NCBI GenBank assembly: GCA_902702965.1
Contig: CACRXP010000432.1
Span: 499,872-563,871, forward strand
DNA length: 64,000 nucleotides
Origin: Spirometra erinaceieuropaei
Taxonomy: Eukaryota > Platyhelminthes > Cestoda > Diphyllobothriidea > Diphyllobothriidae
Direction: 5' to 3'
The notes beneath the pieces were generated by a model that saw only the letters and a program-made list of their open reading frames with translations, had not been told where the DNA came from and did no database searches. Numbering within the stretch: the first letter of the stretch is position 1; every line of letters starts with the position of its first letter. Below are positions 59,450-64,000 of the stretch, one piece after another. A program made the translations under genes and the position numbers.

Positions 59450-60690
59450 TTTTTCTGCTTTGGGTTTAAAAGAATACGCATTCCAAAACAGGTTCCTTGA
59501 ATGCACACTTCTGTTGCTGGTATGTCCTTTTAGTCGGTTTTATCATGCAACGGCATTTCGAAATGGTATTGCTCCCGTTATCAATGCATAATTTACCATT
59601 TTGTCGTCCTTCTGTTCTTTAGCGAAATATCGCATTTTCGTCTACAATGACTTCAATAAAAAAGGAAAACAGCACCCATTCTGTGAAGCAGAAATTAGTA
59701 TATAACAAACTACTCTGCTTTTTTCTTGAAAGCCAGAATGTTTTTTTCAAAATATTATGGACGTTGTCTGAATATCTCCGTAAATTCCTTAGCTGAATAT
59801 TCGATAATTTTTGTCGATACTGGTATATCAGTCATGTTTCGTTCGAGCACATTCATTGGGCCCAAAAAGGCCCGAACGTTCCTCTACACGCGTCTTCAAA
59901 ATTGTAATGTTCTTACATAATGGTTTTTAAAAACAACGCTTCATGTTCTGTCAGTGAAATCGCGTGTCTGTTAAACAGGTGGAATCTACTCAAGTTGTTA
60001 AGCTTATTTAAGGAATCAGTCGTTTCGTCATACTCACGCTGCGGTCCCACTGAAAACGTTTACCATATTTTAAGTCTGAAAATTTATACCAATCTGCTTA
60101 TTTACTCATTTTAAATTTCAAATAATTGGTGATTACTTGTCATAATCAGATGAGCGCACTGCGGAATTGCATCGCTTATGAGAATAGTTTACGCTGAAAA
60201 TGAGAATATACATATATTTTTTTAGTTTTCATGAGCGGAGACATAATTTATTTAATAAAACAATATCGAAAATAAAAGTTATTATAAGCGCTTATTAACA
60301 GACCTGTACTACAACAATAACACAAGAATTAAGCTTGCCACAATTTATTATTACCTAATCGAACGCCTGTTTGCGTATAACCTCTCAATCTTCGCGCCTT
60401 ATCAAAAAGCGTTTTCGGCGTTACACCTGGCTATCACAGTCTATCGGCAGCCCAAAAAATGACTGTCGATTTCACACAGGTCGACCCTTGGAGGTAGGTA
60501 TCATATGTACGCAAATCATTGCCTGTACTAAGTAGAGAGATTACCCTTAGTAGTAAGTTTAAAAAGACACGGAAAATGTCATCTATTGGAGAATCTTCAC
60601 TGCAAATCAGCATCCAACAGGCGTCCGCGGCGTTGTACGTAAAAGAAACACGCACGTGTCTCGTAATATGTAAACTTAAAGTTTCCATGC
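59450..60690 (+). repeat. Tandem duplication T3, unit 1
   Basis: It aligns with 61,015-62,215 from 'gaatgcacacttc.gttgctgg' to 'ggcgtccg.ggc.ttg'. No frame is conserved between the units; the 88- and 121-codon frames at the two left ends share only a short segment. Confidence 0.85.
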
Positions 60691-61014
60691 AGTTTAGGTT
60701 TTGTGGCCAATGCAAAGAAATAGTCTACACAACACAGTCCAGATTCCTTAAAATCCGATAGTTCTACATGAGGTCTCGCATGTGTCTAAGAGGAACTATG
60801 TTAAGCTCATCAGGTAGGCATTTGTAAGGTAAAATATTAAGGCTTTTACAATTTCGGTCGTTTTCCTTTTAATTTTTCGTAAAAAGTGTGACCATTATTG
60901 GCCAGGGATGCCTAGTCTGGTACTCCTCTTCCAATTGCAAACGCATAAGCTCGCCGCACATATTTGCGGAGGGTCAATTACATAGGAAGGAGATGACTAT
61001 GATTGTTAGTCAGT

Positions 61015-62215
61015 TTTTCTTATGCTTTAGGTTAAAAGGCATTTGTATTCCCAAACAGGTTGTCCGAATGCACACTTCGGTTGCTGGTATGTCCTTTCAG
61101 TTGGTATTATCATGCAACGGCATTTCAAAATGTCAGTGTTCACCTTATCAAGGATTAATTTATCATTTTGTCCTCCTTCTGTTCGTTAGCGAAATACCAC
61201 ATTTTCGCCTACAGTTACTTCAATTAAAAAGGAAACCAGCGCCCATTATGTGAGGCAGAGATTAGTATATAACAATCTAGTCCGCTTTTTTGCAATCTAG
61301 AATTTTTTGTTTAAAATATTATGGGCGTTGTCTGAATAGCTCCGAAAATACCTTAGCTGAATATTCGATAATTTTTGTCGATACTGCCATATCAGTCATG
61401 TTTCGTTCCAGCACATAGCTTTTGCCCAAAAAGGCCCGAACGTTTCCCTGCACGTGTCTTAAAAATTGTTATTTTCATACATAGTGGCTTTTGCAAACAA
61501 CGCTTTAATTTCTGTTAATGAAATCGCACGTCTGTTAAAGATGTGGAATCCACTTAGGTGTTCAAGTTATTTTTAGGAATCCGTAATCTTGTCAAATTCA
61601 CACCGCGGTCTCATTAAAAACGTTAATGATATTTTAGGTCTGAAAATGTATGCCAATCCGCTTTTTTACTCACTTCAAATGTCAAGTAATTGGTGATTAC
61701 TTGTCATAATTAAATGAGCGCAATGCATAATTGCATGGCTTATCAGAGTAGTTTATGCTCAAAATAAGAATGTCAATATATTTTTTTCATTAGCTGAGAA
61801 ATAATTTATTTAATAAAACAATATCGAACATAAAAGTTCTTATAACCGTTTATTAGCAGACCTGTAGTACAACAATAACAAAAAAGGAAAGCTTACCACA
61901 ATTAATTATTACCCAACCGACCGCCTTTTTGCGTGTAACCTCGTAACCTCGCGTTAGGTTTGACTATCACAGTCTGTCGGCAGCCCACAAATAACTGCCT
62001 ATCTAACACTGCTCTAATCTTGGACGTAGATATGATTTGTACGCAAAGCAGTGCCTGTACTAAGTAGAGAGATAACCGTTAGTAGTAGGTTTAGAAAGAC
62101 ACAGCAAATGTCATCTAGTGGAGAATCTTCACGGCGTATGGCTGGCCAATCAACATCCAGCGGGCGTCCGTGGCCTTGCACTTAAAGGAAGTACGCACAC
62201 GTTAAAGTAAAGTTG
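61015..62215 (+). repeat. Tandem duplication T3, unit 2
   Basis: Second unit, about 1.56 kb after the first, separated by about 330 unrelated bases. Shared landmarks include 'gaatattcgataatttttgtc', 'atttaataaaacaatatcgaa' and 'gtgcctgtactaagtagagag'. Confidence 0.85.
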
Positions 62216-62629
62216 GAAAACACTCATTGTATGGGTACGCGCTTATAAAGTCATAGACGCGAAGTCTGCAAACATTGTAAGAATAATAACAGTCAAATGA
62301 TAAATTAGTTATTAGATGCAACCCGAACACCAACTAGGATGACTGATTTAGGCCAAAATGCGCCAATACGGAATTCATAGCTTATCCGCCCCCTGCGCTG
62401 GTGCTGGTCGTATTACTAGGAGGATGTGGAATATACACCTCGACTGGAGGTTTGGCGTCCTATGTAGGTATTAGCTCTTCCGTCAATAGAACCGGGGACT
62501 AGACACCGAACGCTGTTGTCTATTCCAAATCAGCGAATTCGCCAATTTCTTCATTCGTGCTGCCACGACATGTCAGCATCTACCAAACAACAGACATCGA
62601 GAACTCCCTACGAAGCAAGCTGACTAGTT

Positions 62630-62900
62630 TTACAACCCTACTAAATGCCAAAATGTCATGATGGATTTGTGGTCAAACAGCAAGGCCCTCGACAGTTCCC
62701 GCTCCGTCTTATTTCTGGCCCATGTCACTAGGTATTTTCCAACGAAGTTGCATTCGTCGTCTTGCTTCAGGTTGTGAGTAACAATTTGATATAGTTGGTC
62801 CCCTCTGTAGACCGCTTGTTTGTGCATGCCTATTTGTTTTCTGAGACGTCATCCGGTAGGTACTGTATAATTGTAAGGGCAGCCATGGCATCGTGTTTGG
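62630..62900 (-). pseudogene. PLE-A endonuclease fragment
   Basis: The minus-strand frame 62,630-62,827 reads MHKQAVYRGDQLYQIVTHNL, then NFVGKYLVTWARNKTERELS, which aligns with NKRAVRRGDPLSQVATHALE...NFASTCIVARAYTKTGQELL of the 55.6 kb element. The preceding YIG-side text (QLYSTYRMTS) is in another frame, so it is frameshifted. No RT or tail is seen. Confidence 0.75.
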
Positions 62901-63829
62901 TTAACTGCATCATATTTGCTAACCTGGGTTGCATTAGGTGGTGCTGATGCGTTGATTATCAGGGCTGAGGCGAGAAACGCTTGCTAACGTCTGGAAGCGT
63001 TCAAAACCAACAGATACTTGCCCTTAATGTGGCCGTCGATAATTACGACTGTAGGATGTCAGCAATGTTGAGTGACTGTCTAATATTAATTCTCGGCGGT
63101 ATAACGTCCTGTCTCCAGTTTCCTATACAAAACCATCATCAGTCGAGGTGCGGTTGCTTCACCAAGAAATACTCGGTTGAAATAACACTAACGGGTGAGA
63201 CGCGATCATTGGACAAAGTGCGATAGCTCAAACAGTGTCGAAAGTACTTAACTCAGAAGAGATTTAAAAATGGATAAAAAATCGCCTGCGCTCCATGGCT
63301 AGGTCAATGGTCAGAATCTGAAAGGAGACTGTAGGCGAGAGCCAAGGACAGACGGAAGTGCAATGCTGCTATGCAGTGACTTTTCTCTCCTGTGAGGTTT
63401 GCATCTAATAAGAAAAATTAATTGCACTGTGGTCGAAACATATTAATGTTTTTACTGCAGTTACTCCGCGCGTTTCAAATGTTACTCTCGCATATTCATG
63501 ACCCCATCCAGTTATAACTGCAAACTGTCTGGAAGCAGAGCACTGCGACCGAAGGGGATAACTGCATCGACTTCGCTGCCATACGGTGTTTGCATGAGGA
63601 CAGTGAATGTCTGTAAGAAACTGTAAACGGCAATGATGGCGATCTGCATCGCGTCCACCGTGATTTGTTATTTTCCCTTTACTCGAGTGATAGTCAAATC
63701 ATGTCCTTAAAAACGCATAAAAACATGGTTCAGATCACCTATTCATGCTATTTAATTGTTCTGATGGTGATATTTACGATTGCTTTCGTGTGTCTGAGGT
63801 GGCTATGTTAGATATTGTGAATCGCCGTA

Positions 63830-63985
63830 AGATTTTGCTATGTAGCCCCACCTGATGGACACAATACTGTTGGGGTTGGGCTAAGGGGTTAGGAGCTGGC
63901 GGTAAGCGTTCTGGTCTGGATTTGCGATTCGGGATTAAGGCTAAGGGTAATATTTAGCGATTAGGGGTTAGGGTTATGGCAACTA
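63830..63985 (+). repeat. Telomere-like interspersed repeat, copy 3
   Basis: 'gtagccccacctgatggac', 'acaatactgttggggttgg', then degenerate TTAGGG units ending 'gattaggggttagggttat'. It is near the window's right edge but not a true telomere array. Confidence 0.65.
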
Positions 63986-64000
63986 TTTCTCACCCATTCA

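Noticed and set aside
1..64000. CRISPR arrays, bacterial operons, rRNA genes
   Set aside because: No regularly spaced short repeats, no ribosome-binding-site gene strings and no rRNA-like sequence were seen; splice sites and retroelements show a eukaryote.

Overview
The window looks like repeat-rich, gene-poor DNA from a flatworm, most likely a diphyllobothriid-type tapeworm. This is inferred from the Penelope-like retroelements with GIY-YIG endonucleases, a Ty3/gypsy pol of flatworm type, tRNA-derived SINEs and very short GT-AG introns. No rRNA, genuine tRNA, CRISPR or bacterial-style operon is visible. Nearly all open frames are short, and most long ones belong to broken transposons.

Layout. 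1-6.6 kb and 15.5-21.3 kb are two diverged copies of one segment, each ending in inverted plus tandem pieces of a Penelope-like element (PLE). Between them lie a 1.3 kb repeat (8.0-9.3 and 11.4-12.7 kb, with an inverted partial copy at 13.2-13.5 kb), a gypsy integrase C-terminus on the minus strand (9.7-10.3 kb) and a tRNA-like SINE (6.9-7.1 kb). 27.1-29.3 kb holds more PLE debris. 30.3-32.1 kb is a two-unit tandem repeat. 35.4-41.7 kb is a second PLE lineage whose reverse transcriptase is flanked by 2.1 kb direct repeats. 42.4-46.3 kb is a gag-less, dead gypsy element with both LTRs. 55.4-56.75 kb is the best preserved PLE, with an intact 368-codon frame on the minus strand. 57.2-58.1 and 59.4-62.2 kb are further tandem repeats, followed by a PLE endonuclease fragment at 62.6-62.9 kb.

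Host genes. The most interesting content is a small family of multi-exon genes hidden by short exons. Gene 1 (minus strand, 26,334 to 24,175) can be built from seven exons with matching GT-AG junctions and phases into 301 codons plus a stop. It lacks only its 5' end. The product is cysteine-rich, has seven N-glycosylation sequons and ends in a hydrophobic tail like a GPI-anchor signal. A paralogue starts at 47,825 on the plus strand: its first recognised exon has the same 88-base length, the same phases and 10 of 29 identical residues. Two further GPI-like terminal exons with duplicated 3' flanks (49.5-49.86 and 50.46-50.75 kb), and long open frames at 52.2-53.74 kb, suggest a local array of related genes or relics. 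I could not assign the family. A secreted, GPI-anchored surface glycoprotein is the working inference.
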